This document shows, piece after piece, positions 33,537-42,066 of a DNA stretch of 64,000 bases. A program made the translations under genes and the position numbers. The stretch is from Thermoleptolyngbya sp046719575 (GTDB lineage: Bacteria; Cyanobacteriota; Cyanobacteriia; Elainellales; Elainellaceae). The stretch is from NCBI GenBank assembly GCA_046719575.1, contig JBDNCP010000003.1, positions 1 to 64,000 on the forward strand, given 5' to 3'. Every line of letters starts with the position of its first letter. The stretch's first letter is position 1. Under the pieces are notes generated by a model. The model saw only the letters and a list, made by a program, of their open reading frames with translations, made no database searches and was not told the DNA's origin.

Positions 33537-33703
33537 CTGATTGACTGACAAAACTTAGGCATCAGGCGGTTGAAACCGCTGCTCCATCAACGAAGTCGGC
33601 CTTCGCCGACGCTCTACCCTGACCCAAAACCCGCGTAGGCGGGTTTCGCCTGTGTAGGCGCGGCTTCCAGCCGCCAGCGGTAAATGTTTTGTCAGTTAAC
33701 GAG
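33537..33703. mobile_element. MITE-like element, family A, copy 3
   Basis: The 167-bp element has left end CTGATTGACTGACAAAAC and right end GTTTTGTCAGTTAACGAG. The interior is close to the copy at 25764. The 9 bp on each side do not match (CGTGCTGCC, GGATTTGAC), so the target duplication is absent or has been lost. Confidence 0.85.
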
Positions 33704-34098
33704 GGATTTGACACGTCTATAGATTTCAGATTTCATGCGCTGCCAGGGACGCAGTGCCAATGGGCTTCGTAAGGGTACCCAAAGTCCAGCAAAATTCCCT
33801 CAGCATGTCCTCAGCATTTCCTGATTTTGGGGTTGCTGAATCTGCCAGCCAGATTGCAAGATCGTAATAGCTGGGATTTTTGATAAGATTTGTCGTCGTT
33901 CCGATGGACTCGTGGCTATGGTTTGGCTTGCAACCGCTTGCCTGAGCAGATTGACACACGGTTGGGTACATCGAGGCTGGTGCGATCGCCCCTATCGTAA
34001 GTTTTTTCGTGCATCTTTCCCTCCATCTCCGCCCTGCTGCTGACCGCCTGTAGCCCTGACTTTCTAAATCCTTCTTTCGGCCTGTTTCGAGTTGATCT

Positions 34099-36765
34099 AT
34101 GCCTAAATCGCCGTCCCGTTCGACTACTTCGACCCAACCGCCCAACCTCAGCGGGGCGCAGATTCGACAGACCTTTCTCAATTTTTATGCCGAGCGGGGA
34201 CACCAAATCCTTCCCAGCGCCTCGCTCGTTCCCGAAGACCCGACCGTGCTGCTGACGATCGCCGGAATGCTGCCCTTCAAGCCGATTTTCCTGGGACAGC
34301 GAGCCGCCGAATATCCCCGCGCCACCACCTCGCAAAAGTGCATCCGCACCAACGACATCGAGAACGTCGGCCGCACGGCTCGCCACCACACTTTTTTTGA
34401 AATGCTGGGCAACTTTAGCTTTGGCGACTATTTCAAAGAAAAGGCGATCGCTTGGGCATGGGAACTCTCAACCGAAGTGTTTAAGCTGCCCCCTGAGCGG
34501 CTGGTGGTCAGCGTCTTTCGCGAAGACGACGAAGCCTTCGCCATCTGGCGCGACCAGATTGGCATTCCCGAAGCCCGCATTAAACGGATGGACGAGAAGG
34601 ATAACTTCTGGCAGTCTGGCCCGACGGGCCCCTGCGGCCCCTGCTCCGAGATTTACTACGACTTTCACCCAGAGCGGGGCGACGACCACATCGACCTAGA
34701 GGACGACACCCGCTTCATCGAGTTCTACAACCTGGTGTTCATGCAGTATAACCAGGACGCAGAGGGCAACCTGACTCCGCTGGCCGCGCAGAACATCGAC
34801 ACGGGCATGGGGCTAGAGCGGATGGCGCAAATTCTCCAGCGCGTGCCGAATAACTACGAAACCGACCTGATTTTCCCCATTATCCAAACCGCAGCCCAGA
34901 TTGCGGGGCTGGATTATGCCGCCTGCGACGAGAAGACCAAGACTTCACTAAAGGTAATTGGCGACCACGTCCGCGCGGTGACGCACTTGATTGCCGATGG
35001 GGTGACTGCGTCTAACCTGGGGCGTGGCTATGTGCTGCGTCGCCTGATTCGCCGCGTCGTGCGCCACGGTCGGCTGATTGGCATTGAGCAGCCGTTTATT
35101 ACGCAGGTGGCCGAGTCGGCGATCGCCCTTTCCGAAGCGGCCTATCCCAACCTGCGCCAGCGCGAAAAAGCCATCAAAGCCGAACTCGCCTTGGAGGAAT
35201 CGCGCTTTTTGGAAACCCTGGAGCGCGGCGAAAAACTGCTGGCAGACATCATCGCCAAGCTGCCTGCAAAGGGGCAAATTTCGGGGCAGGATGCGTTTAC
35301 GCTCTACGACACCTACGGCTTTCCGCTGGAGCTGACGCAGGAAATCGCCGAAGAAGCAGGGCTGACAGTGGATACTGACGGCTTTGAAGTGGAGATGGAG
35401 AAACAGCGCGATCGCGCTCGGGCCGCCCACGAAACCATTGACCTCACCGTGCAGGGCAGCCTCGACAAGCTGGCAGAGCATCTGCACGAAACCAACTTTC
35501 TAGGCTATATTCAGCCGCAATCTGAGGCGGAGGTGAAGCTGGTGCTGGTGCAGGGCAAGCCCGTAGATGCTGCCGCTGCGGGAACCGACGTGCAAGTGGT
35601 TCTCGATCAAACGCCTTTCTATGCCGAATCGGGCGGTCAGGTGGGCGATCGCGGCTATTTGCTGGGCGAGTCGGGGCTGAAGGTGCGAGTACAAGACGTG
35701 CAAAAGGAAGGGGCAATTTTCGTCCACTTTGGCACAGTGGAAGCAGGCACGCTGCAAACGGGCGATCGCCTCACCGCGCAGATTGACCTTGCTTTTCGCC
35801 GCCGCGCCCAGGCAAACCACACGGCAACCCACCTGCTGCAAGCCGCTCTAAAGAAACTGATCGACGAAAACATCAGCCAGCAGGGTTCGCTGGTTGCTTT
35901 TGATCGGCTGCGGTTTGACTATAATCTGGCGCGACCGCTGACGGCAGCAGAAATTCAGCAAATTGAAGACCAGGTAAACACCTGGATTGCTGAAGCCCAC
36001 GCTGCTGATGTGTCGATCATGCCGCTGGCCGCCGCCAAAGCCAAGGGCGCAACCGCCATGTTTGGCGAAAAATATGCCGATGAGGTGCGCGTTATCGACT
36101 TTCCGGGCGTGTCGATGGAGTTGTGCGGCGGCACGCATGTTAGCAACACGGCCGAGATTGGTTTGTTCAAAATCATTTCAGAAACGGGCGTATCGGCGGG
36201 GATTCGCCGCATCGAGGCGGTCGCCGGCCCCGCTGTGCTGGAATATCTGAACCTGCGGGACCAAGTGGTGCGCGACTTGGGCGATCGCTTCAAAGCCAAG
36301 CCCGAAGAGATTCCCGACCGCATCACCGCGCTGCAAGACGAGCTAAAGACGACGCAGAAAGAACTCGCTGCGCTGAAAGCAGAACTGGCGATCGCTCAGT
36401 CAGACCAACTCCTCGACAAAGCAGAAACGCTGGGCGATTTCAAAATCCTGGTGGCAGAAATGCCCAGCGCCGATGCCGACGCGCTGAAAACCGCCGCCGA
36501 ACGCCTGCTGCAAAAACTGGGCGAAGGCGCAGTGTTTCTCGGTTCCGCTCCGGCCGCCGATAAGGTCGCCTTGGTCGCTGCCTTTAGCCCAGCGGCAAAC
36601 CAGAAGGGCCTGCAAGCCGGAAAGCTCATTGGGGCGATCGCCAAGCTCTGTGGTGGCGGCGGCGGCGGCCGACCCAACTTTGCCCAGGCCGGCGGCCGCG
36701 ACCCCAGCAAGCTGGCAGAAGCCCTGAAAGAAGCGCGATCGCAGATTCATGCAGCCTTGGGTTAG
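34099..36765 (+). CDS. alaS: Alanine--tRNA ligase
   Basis: The 888-residue class II synthetase charges tRNA-Ala. In order: the catalytic domain with FLNFYAERGHQILPSASLVP and FFEMLGNFSFGDYF, the tRNA-recognition helical domain, the editing domain with the zinc site HTATH (about 574-578) and CGGTH (about 675-679), and the C-terminal C-Ala domain ending with GGGGGGRPNFAQAGG, which is the conserved Gly-rich element. Length is normal. The ATG at 34099 gives a 14-residue extension before LSGAQIRQTF, as in other cyanobacteria. It is a single-gene unit downstream of the 1.87-kb gap. Confidence 0.98.
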   Translation: MPKSPSRSTTSTQPPNLSGAQIRQTFLNFYAERGHQILPSASLVPEDPTVLLTIAGMLPFKPIFLGQRAAEYPRATTSQKCIRTNDIENVGRTARHHTFFEMLGNFSFGDYFKEKAIAWAWELSTEVFKLPPERLVVSVFREDDEAFAIWRDQIGIPEARIKRMDEKDNFWQSGPTGPCGPCSEIYYDFHPERGDDHIDLEDDTRFIEFYNLVFMQYNQDAEGNLTPLAAQNIDTGMGLERMAQILQRVPNNYETDLIFPIIQTAAQIAGLDYAACDEKTKTSLKVIGDHVRAVTHLIADGVTASNLGRGYVLRRLIRRVVRHGRLIGIEQPFITQVAESAIALSEAAYPNLRQREKAIKAELALEESRFLETLERGEKLLADIIAKLPAKGQISGQDAFTLYDTYGFPLELTQEIAEEAGLTVDTDGFEVEMEKQRDRARAAHETIDLTVQGSLDKLAEHLHETNFLGYIQPQSEAEVKLVLVQGKPVDAAAAGTDVQVVLDQTPFYAESGGQVGDRGYLLGESGLKVRVQDVQKEGAIFVHFGTVEAGTLQTGDRLTAQIDLAFRRRAQANHTATHLLQAALKKLIDENISQQGSLVAFDRLRFDYNLARPLTAAEIQQIEDQVNTWIAEAHAADVSIMPLAAAKAKGATAMFGEKYADEVRVIDFPGVSMELCGGTHVSNTAEIGLFKIISETGVSAGIRRIEAVAGPAVLEYLNLRDQVVRDLGDRFKAKPEEIPDRITALQDELKTTQKELAALKAELAIAQSDQLLDKAETLGDFKILVAEMPSADADALKTAAERLLQKLGEGAVFLGSAPAADKVALVAAFSPAANQKGLQAGKLIGAIAKLCGGGGGGRPNFAQAGGRDPSKLAEALKEARSQIHAALG

Positions 36766-36980
36766 CGGCTCAAGGATGGATATTCCTGCCCAAACTTATT
36801 CCTGCCCAAACTTCCTGCTCAAAAATTCGTCTGATTTCGGCATCTAGGGCAGGGATTTTGTGAACTACGACATCCCAAACATAGCCCGCCTGCCCGACGG
36901 GAGTTTATCGCAGCCATCCGAACTTGCAGACCGCACCAAGCTGCCCCCGCAACTACTCACGCAACTACCTACTCACGCAA

Positions 36981-37229
36981 CTACTCAGTTAATCCCTGCC
37001 GCACCCAACATCCGCCCAAATATAGCCGCAAAAAGTCCTGCGCTGCTGCTGGATTGAGCGCATCCAATGCCGCCACAATCGCAGGAATGGATTCTGCGGT
37101 CGGATCTCGCGTTTCGTTAAACCAATTATTGACTGTGCCGCGACTGATGCCCATCGTGACGGCTAAGCGGTTTTGGCTAATGCCGTAGTTAGTCAGAACA
37201 GTTCTCAGTGCGTTGCCTGCTTTGCCCAT
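36981..37229 (-). CDS. XRE-family helix-turn-helix regulator
   Basis: The 82-residue DNA-binding protein has the Cro/CI fold: LRTVLTNYGISQNRLAVTMG, ISRGTVNNWFNETRDPTAES and a third helical part SIPAIVAALDALNPAAAQDF. The recognition helix is SRGTVNNWF. Similar small regulators are widespread in cyanobacteria. It is divergent from the small gene at 37327, and the 97-bp spacer contains two copies of an 18-bp palindrome that are good candidates for its binding sites, so it probably represses its own and the divergent promoter (inference). Confidence 0.88.
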   Translation of the reverse strand: MGKAGNALRTVLTNYGISQNRLAVTMGISRGTVNNWFNETRDPTAESIPAIVAALDALNPAAAQDFLRLYLGGCWVRQGLTE

Positions 37230-37264
37230 GCCCTCATCCTGTCAGAGGGTCTTAACAGAGTAAA

Positions 37265-37282
37265 TGTCCCCAAGTGGCGACA
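37265..37282. promoter_or_regulatory. Palindromic operator candidate, site 1
   Basis: TGTCCCCAAGTGGCGACA fits the dyad TGT-N2-CCAANTGG-N2-ACA, with flanking A on both sides. It lies 36 bp upstream of the XRE regulator start and shares the pattern with site 2, whose centre is 37 bp away. Confidence 0.7.
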
Positions 37283-37301
37283 ATTAGGTTATGATCATGA
37301 A

Positions 37302-37319
37302 TGTCACCAATTGGCTACA
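37302..37319. promoter_or_regulatory. Palindromic operator candidate, site 2
   Basis: TGTCACCAATTGGCTACA is a dyad with perfect TGT/ACA and CCAA/TTGG arms. It ends 7 bp before the ATG of the gene at 37327, covering its ribosome-binding region, where a bound repressor could block expression. Confidence 0.72.
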
Positions 37320-37326
37320 TTGATTT

Positions 37327-37554
37327 ATGGCAGAAGAATTCCGTGCCGATGAACCCGCGTCCCTCACCCCAAAAGCCAATTCTCGTTACAACAAGATGAT
37401 TCTGGTCGGCGCACCGGACTGGGTAAGCGGCATGATCGCCCGACTGCATAGCGCTGGCATTGCCCATCTCCACGACTGGAGCCGTTTGGTGCCGACGCAA
37501 AATCCAGGCGAAGTGATAAGCATCTTGCAAAGACTGCGCCGGATGGGTGACTAA
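37327..37554 (+). CDS. Small conserved cyanobacterial protein
   Basis: The 75-residue product has a charged N-terminus and a compact domain (YNKMILVGAPDWVSGMIARL, then AHLHDWSRLVPTQNPGEVISIL). The phrase W-x-x-x-x-P-T-x-N-P-G-E-V recurs in small uncharacterised cyanobacterial proteins as I recall them, so I think it is real. No enzymatic motif. It is divergent from the XRE gene behind two operator-like palindromes, with the RecB-like nuclease gene 108 bp downstream in the same direction. Confidence 0.65.
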   Translation: MAEEFRADEPASLTPKANSRYNKMILVGAPDWVSGMIARLHSAGIAHLHDWSRLVPTQNPGEVISILQRLRRMGD

Positions 37555-37557
37555 TAG

Positions 37558-37630
37558 AACTAACTGCGGTAACTAGCTGCGGTAACTAGCTGCGGTAACT
37601 GACTGCGGTAACTGACTGCGGTAACCAACT
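37558..37630. repeat. 13-bp tandem repeat, 5 full copies
   Basis: Five 13-bp units (AACTAACTGCGGT, AACTAGCTGCGGT twice, AACTGACTGCGGT twice) plus a partial sixth fill the spacer between the small gene and the nuclease gene. Confidence 0.93.
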
Positions 37631-37662
37631 GTAAAACAGATCAAAATTTTCAAAATTTTGTC

Positions 37663-38310
37663 GTGGTAAAGCGGGCGAAGCGGGGCTATTTGGTAGATGC
37701 AGCGGGGCGATCGCTCCCCAGCGTCAGCACGATTTTGAACGCCACCAAGCCGCCGGAGGCGCGAGAAGCACTAGCAAAATGGCGCGATCGCCTGGGGGCA
37801 GAAGAAGCCAGCCGCATCGCCACCGCCGCCAGCCGTCGCGGAAGCCAGACCCACGCCCACATCCGCCGCTATCTGGCAGGCGAAAATCCAACCTGTCCCG
37901 ATGCCGTGCGTCCCTATTGGCAAAGCCTGGAGCCGATTGTGGCAGAAATCCAGGACGTGCGGCTGCTCGAAACACCCGTGTTTCACTATGACTTGGGCTA
38001 TGCGGGCAAGGTAGACTGCGTGGCCAGCTATCGCGGCGTGCCCTGCCTGCTGGACTGGAAGACGGGCGATCGCCCCAAGGGCAGCATCGAGCGGCTGTAT
38101 GACGGCCCCCTGCAACTGGCAGCCTATTGCGGCGCGGTGAATCACTACTGTGAAGCGGAGCAGATTCATATCCGCGAAGCCCTGCTGGTGGTGGCTATTC
38201 CCAACCAGCCCGCCGAGGTGTTTTGGTTTGAGCCAGGGGCGATCGCCCAATACTGGAGCCAGTGGCAGCGCCGTGTGGCGGAATACTATCGGCGCATGGA
38301 GTCAAGATAG
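37663..38310 (+). CDS. RecB-like PD-(D/E)XK nuclease
   Basis: The 215-residue protein shows the motif series of RecB/MGME1-type nucleases: His64 in GSQTHAHI, Glu103 (LLETPVF), Asp118 in GKVDCVASY, Asp131-Trp-Lys133 (LLDWKTG) and Gln151-x3-Tyr155 (LQLAAYCGA). These form the metal site and QxxxY motif of single-strand-specific or end-processing exonucleases. No helicase domain is fused. Start codon is GTG. It follows the 13-bp repeat array and may be in one transcript with the small gene under XRE control. Role in repair, plasmid control or defence cannot be decided from sequence. Confidence 0.82.
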   Translation: MVKRAKRGYLVDAAGRSLPSVSTILNATKPPEAREALAKWRDRLGAEEASRIATAASRRGSQTHAHIRRYLAGENPTCPDAVRPYWQSLEPIVAEIQDVRLLETPVFHYDLGYAGKVDCVASYRGVPCLLDWKTGDRPKGSIERLYDGPLQLAAYCGAVNHYCEAEQIHIREALLVVAIPNQPAEVFWFEPGAIAQYWSQWQRRVAEYYRRMESR

Positions 38311-38356
38311 CCGAAAAAGATGGGCGATCGCCCTCTTCCCCAGACAGCATGAATTC

Positions 38357-38482
38357 ATGATGTACTCTTCAACACTTCACTTAGTTTTGAAAACTTGGTT
38401 AGATCATAAGGGACATCTGCCAACCGAGAATTTACGGATAAGTCTGAAGGAAGAATTACCTAAGGCAACTCCTGAGGCATAA
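38357..38482 (+). CDS. Very small hypothetical ORF
   Basis: The 41-residue frame (starts MMYSSTLHLVLKTWLDHKG, ends LKEELPKATPEA) has a protein-like balance of residues but no recognised family and no clear ribosome-binding site. Codon use is AT-richer than its neighbours. Possibly the end of a degraded gene. Confidence 0.25.
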   Translation: MMYSSTLHLVLKTWLDHKGHLPTENLRISLKEELPKATPEA

Positions 38483-38856
38483 AAACTTGGTTTTACTCTG
38501 ACTATTCTCGAACGATCAAACCTATTCCTAGGGAGTTATTGAGATTATTCTCAATTAGGCAAGGTGGGACGAGGTAGTGAGTCAGTGAAATTGCGGATAT
38601 AATCGGAAGTGGGCGATCGCCCCAAAATGTTTGATATTAGACCTTTGCAGGCTCTTTTTTATCAAGATTTCCAGTGGTTTCATTTAATTCTTTGCTCGCG
38701 TCAGCTTTTAGGTTTTTACTGGTTTTTTCTAATGCATAAGAGTCAGAACAGGGCAGAGCGGTCGATCCATACGAAAGGGGGTGGGGGGCATTTGCCAATT
38801 GAGAGTTGAAGCGTAGTATTCATCTAAGCCGATTGCAAAGTTTTTTGAAAAGTAAA

Positions 38857-38877
38857 TTCATGAGCCTAACTCATGAA
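38857..38877. promoter_or_regulatory. Perfect dyad upstream of Crp/Fnr gene
   Basis: TTCATGAG and CTCATGAA form a perfect 8-bp inverted repeat around CCTAA, ending 22 bp before the ATG at 38900. It differs from the classical TGTGA-N6-TCACA site. It could be an autoregulatory operator or an mRNA hairpin in the leader. Confidence 0.45.
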
Positions 38878-38899
38878 CCTATAGACGTGGTGAGCAATA

Positions 38900-39493
38900 A
38901 TGCAGAATTCAACCGTTTCCACTCACGAAGTTCCCTTAGTAGGGGAACCTGCGCTCCAACTCGTTTCATCGGTTCGCTCGTTCCAGCGCAAAGATTTGCT
39001 ACCGCTTGAGCCAGATAGCGTTTGGTCGATTGAGCAGGGCATCGTGCGGACGCTGACCTGGGATGAGGAAGGGCGCACCATTGGGCTGGGGTTTTGGGGA
39101 CAGGGCGATGTCTTGGGTCTGCCGCTGTCGCCCGTTTCGCCCTACCAGGCCGAATGCATTACCCCTGTCAAAGTGGTGAAGCTATCGCTCGATAGTCGGC
39201 ATCTCCAGGAAGGGCTGATCCGCCGCGCCCGCAAGAGCGAAGAACTGCTGACAATCGTGCATCAGCCGTCTGTGGTGATGCGACTGTTGCAGCTTTTGGA
39301 ATGGCTAACCACCCATTTTGGGCAGCCTGTGCCGGGGGGGCGATCGCTCGACGTGCTGCTGACCCATCAGGAACTCGCAGAAACCATCAGCACCACCCGC
39401 GTCACAGTGACTCGCCTGCTGAGCCAGCTAGAGCAAGAGGGCAAAATCGAGCGATCGCAGCGAAACCTGACGCTGTTAGCGACTAATTCCTAA
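38900..39493 (+). CDS. Crp/Fnr family transcriptional regulator
   Basis: The 197-residue protein has an N-terminal cupin-like effector domain (about 15-100; LLPLEPDSVWSIEQGIVRTLTW, then GFWGQGDVLGLPLS) and a C-terminal winged helix with the HTH LTHQELAETISTTRVTVTRLL, followed by the wing LEQEGKIERSQRNL. The usual cAMP-binding Arg-Ser pair in RxAxx-type phosphate-binding cassettes is not evident, so it may bind another effector or none. It is a monocistronic gene with a perfect dyad just upstream. Target genes are unknown. Confidence 0.9.
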   Translation: MQNSTVSTHEVPLVGEPALQLVSSVRSFQRKDLLPLEPDSVWSIEQGIVRTLTWDEEGRTIGLGFWGQGDVLGLPLSPVSPYQAECITPVKVVKLSLDSRHLQEGLIRRARKSEELLTIVHQPSVVMRLLQLLEWLTTHFGQPVPGGRSLDVLLTHQELAETISTTRVTVTRLLSQLEQEGKIERSQRNLTLLATNS

Positions 39494-39527
39494 GCAACCA
39501 GCCCCAGAGCTATTGCAGAAAATAGGG

Positions 39528-40187
39528 CTATTGCAAAGAAAAGGGGGATTGCACTGTCAGACTCAGATCGGTACGGGGTTCCACCACCAACACTTCGACC
39601 CGACGGTTCCGACGAATCAGCAGTTCAGCCGCCGCACCAATGCCCGCACCTGCCAGCACCTCCACAACTTGCACACTGCCAAACACCTCAGCCAGCACTG
39701 CCGCCGCCGCCGCACCAATTGCTGCACCCCGCAGCACATCAGGGCGATTTCGACGAGTGATCGTTTCTCGCTTTGTAATTCGGTTGGAAGTTGCATCTAG
39801 CGGGATTTCGCGGGTGCTTCCGGCTGGGATCACTGACTGAGCAAAGAACTGAGTTCCGCCTTCGACCGGGCGCAGTTCGCCTTTGATTTCGCTGCCCGTC
39901 CGCAGCATCACCGTGCCGCTGGGGGTTCGCACATCGCTGGTCAGCGTCAGGGTCAGAGGCGCAGTTTCGGTCGGTAGCACCACCACCCGTTCTGCACCGC
40001 TGTAGGCCACTGGCAGCACAGTGCCCGCAGGCAGCCCCACCCGCGCTGGGTTAGAAAATACCTGGGCAAGCTGAATCGGCTGAGCTACTGCACGCTGCGA
40101 AGTCCACACAGGCAGCAGCGAGGTTGTGGCCATGCCAACTGCTAGCAGCAGCGCAGCTTTTGAGCGGTAGTGATATTGTTTGAGCAT
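39528..40187 (-). CDS. Secreted protein of unknown function
   Basis: The 219-residue protein has a signal peptide (RSKAALLLAVGMATTSLLPVW, cleavage near AVAQP). The mature part has LPAGTVLPVAYSGAERVV and TVMLRTGSEIKGELRPV, a beta-rich layout that resembles the start of VirB10/TrbI-type domains, followed by a Gly/Ala-rich hydrophobic stretch (AAIGAAAAAVLAEVF, then AGAGIGAAAELLI) and a C-terminal RVEVLVVEPRTDLSLTV. I infer a periplasmic or envelope-associated protein. Convergent with the Crp/Fnr gene. No secretion-system genes are nearby. Confidence 0.75.
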   Translation of the reverse strand: MLKQYHYRSKAALLLAVGMATTSLLPVWTSQRAVAQPIQLAQVFSNPARVGLPAGTVLPVAYSGAERVVVLPTETAPLTLTLTSDVRTPSGTVMLRTGSEIKGELRPVEGGTQFFAQSVIPAGSTREIPLDATSNRITKRETITRRNRPDVLRGAAIGAAAAAVLAEVFGSVQVVEVLAGAGIGAAAELLIRRNRRVEVLVVEPRTDLSLTVQSPFSLQ

Positions 40188-40361
40188 CCCGCGATTCCTC
40201 GAAACGAGTCTGTCGGATACCGTTGACTGGTTTGGGCGCGGGGAGGTTCCCCGATCAAGAAAAGCGAGGGGGGTTCAGCAGGCAATGGGCGAATTGAAGC
40301 TGTCTTTATCTTTGTCTTTATCTTTCTTGATCTTTCTTGTGGGGCGATCGCCATGCGTTCC

Positions 40362-42026
40362 TCAATCATCGAGATAGCGCAAAGACTCAGCCTCTTCCAA
40401 AATTTTTTGAAAATAGTCGGTTTGGATAATTTCTGCAACTTCCTGGGCCCGTCTGGACTGGTCGATTTGAATTTCAAGCTGCTCTAGCTGGCGTTTTAGC
40501 TCCTCTTCCTTTTGTTTGCGCTCGGTCACGTCTTGCACAATCCCTTCGTAATAGAGCAGGGTGCCGCTGTTGTCATAAACGGCGCGAGCATCCATCGCCG
40601 TCCAGATAATACTGCCGTCTTTGCGATAGCTGCGAAACTCAAAGCCTTTCAAAACGCCCTGTTCTGCCAGCAGCGCCTTCACTTCAAGACGCATCGCTGG
40701 GTTGACGTACATTTGCTCACCGATGTCAGTAATGCTGGCAATCATTTCGGCGGGTGAGTCGTAGCCGTAAATTCGTGCCATCGCTGGGTTGATCGTGATG
40801 AGCCGGCCCTCTGGCGTAGATTGAAAAATGCCTTCCAGCGCATTTTCAAAGATGCTGCGGTAGTTTTCTTCCGCGATTCGAAGGGCTTCTTCCTGGCGTT
40901 TGCGCTCGGTGATATTGCGGACGATCACTAGCACTTCGTTTGGCCCGATCACGACCACGCGCACTTCTTCAAACTCAAGCTGCCCGTTGATTTCGATCTG
41001 CTGTTCGTAGAACTGGTACTTGCCCGTTTGGAGGGCTTGCTGGACATGAAGCATTCGCATCTCTGCCAAGTCGAGCGGCATGAGTTCATATACGGTGCTG
41101 ACACCGGGAACCATTGCGTCTTTGTTAAGCACTGGATAGCGATCGCCATTGGCCAGTTCTAGATGTGTGCCGTCCCCGCTCATTCGAATCAGCAAGTCAG
41201 GAATCGCCTCAATCAGCGCCCGGTTTTTGGCTTCGCTCTGCTTCAGGGCTTCTTCCTGGCGTTTGCGCTCGGTAATGTTGCGAACAATCACTAGCACCTC
41301 GTCTGGCCCCGTTGCTACCAGCCGCACCTCCTCAGACTGAATCTGACCATTTATCTCAATATCCTGTTCATAAAATTGAAGCTGTCCGGTCTGGAGCGCC
41401 TGCTGGATATAGTGCATTCGCCGCTCGGCCAGTTCGTAGGGCATCAGGTTGTAGACGCTAGCATTTCCGGCAACCAGCGCATCTAGCTCCAGAACCGAGT
41501 AGCCGTCGCTATTGGCGATGTCTAGATGGGTGCCGTCTGACCGGACATGCATCAGCAGATCGGGAATCGCCTGGAGAATGGCCCGCTTGTCGGCTTCGCT
41601 ACGGCAGAGCAAGGATTCTGCCAGCTTTTGCTCGGTGATGTCTTGAACAATGCAGAGGATGCTGCCGTCGGTCATCTGCGACAGGGCGATGGACTGTGGA
41701 CAGGTTGTGCCGTCGAGTCGCTGGGCGATCGCCTCTCCGACCCAACTGCCTGTCTGAAGGCACTGGGGCAAGCTCTCCTGCTCAAGCCGCTGTTGCGTGT
41801 CTGGCGTGTAGAGGTGCTGCCAAAATTGACCAATCAACTCTTCGCGGTGTGTATATTGCCAGAGATTGGCGCAGGCAGGGTTGGCATAGATAATGCACCC
41901 GTCGCTGTGGAAAATCGCCATGCCGTAAACCGCTGTCTCTAAGGCAGCACGCTGCTGTTCAGGCGTTAGCCCAACCGGGTTAAGTGCAGGATCATCTGGC
42001 TGGCGATCGCCATTTTCAAAAGCCAT
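40362..42026 (-). CDS. Multi-PAS sensor protein without output domain
   Basis: The 554-residue cytosolic protein carries four PAS units: about 25-135 (YGMAIFHSDGCIIYANPAC), about 145-260 and 270-385, which are near-duplicates of each other (DLLMHVRSDGTHLDIANSDGY and DLLIRMSGDGTHLELANGDRY), and about 395-510 (IFENALEGIFQSTPEGRLITIN). Each ends in a DITE/NITERK-type PAC motif. The last 45 residues form a coiled coil (QLEQLEIQIDQSRRAQEVAEI, then TDYFQKILEEAESLR). No kinase, cyclase or GGDEF domain follows, so it must signal through a partner. Ligands are unknown. Confidence 0.88.
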   Translation of the reverse strand: MAFENGDRQPDDPALNPVGLTPEQQRAALETAVYGMAIFHSDGCIIYANPACANLWQYTHREELIGQFWQHLYTPDTQQRLEQESLPQCLQTGSWVGEAIAQRLDGTTCPQSIALSQMTDGSILCIVQDITEQKLAESLLCRSEADKRAILQAIPDLLMHVRSDGTHLDIANSDGYSVLELDALVAGNASVYNLMPYELAERRMHYIQQALQTGQLQFYEQDIEINGQIQSEEVRLVATGPDEVLVIVRNITERKRQEEALKQSEAKNRALIEAIPDLLIRMSGDGTHLELANGDRYPVLNKDAMVPGVSTVYELMPLDLAEMRMLHVQQALQTGKYQFYEQQIEINGQLEFEEVRVVVIGPNEVLVIVRNITERKRQEEALRIAEENYRSIFENALEGIFQSTPEGRLITINPAMARIYGYDSPAEMIASITDIGEQMYVNPAMRLEVKALLAEQGVLKGFEFRSYRKDGSIIWTAMDARAVYDNSGTLLYYEGIVQDVTERKQKEEELKRQLEQLEIQIDQSRRAQEVAEIIQTDYFQKILEEAESLRYLDD

Positions 42027-42066
42027 AGGTGCTGCGAAGAATCAGTGCCACCCGGCAACCTCAGGG

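Larger units (their letters stand above)
32233..34098. other. 1.87-kb intergenic region, mostly non-coding
   Basis: Only one weak ORF (33076-33462) and a MITE-like element (33537-33703) are supported. The rest holds short duplications: about four copies of a 15-bp unit AGAAATCTTGCAAA at 32399-32462; a repeat of GGATAAAAAAAGATACA at 32562 and 32597; CCCAAGTxTGGACTTA at 32884-32918; and AGTGAGAGGAGTGA at 33018-33045. It is AT-richer than the flanks and looks like decayed DNA. Confidence 0.6.
38311..38899. other. 589-bp region with at most one tiny ORF
   Basis: Contains the small ORF at 38357-38482 and a dyad at 38857-38877. A frame at 38627-38809 (start MFDIRPLQALF) is Phe/Trp-rich, with unusual composition, and I do not support it. 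Confidence 0.5.

Noticed and set aside
33726..34181. Minus-strand frame before and over the alaS start
   Set aside because: It is largely antisense to the alaS N-terminus and upstream region, with no recognised domain.
38627..38809. Phe/Trp-rich ORF starting MFDIRPLQ
   Set aside because: Composition is atypical, there is no Shine-Dalgarno and no domain; likely random AT-rich DNA.
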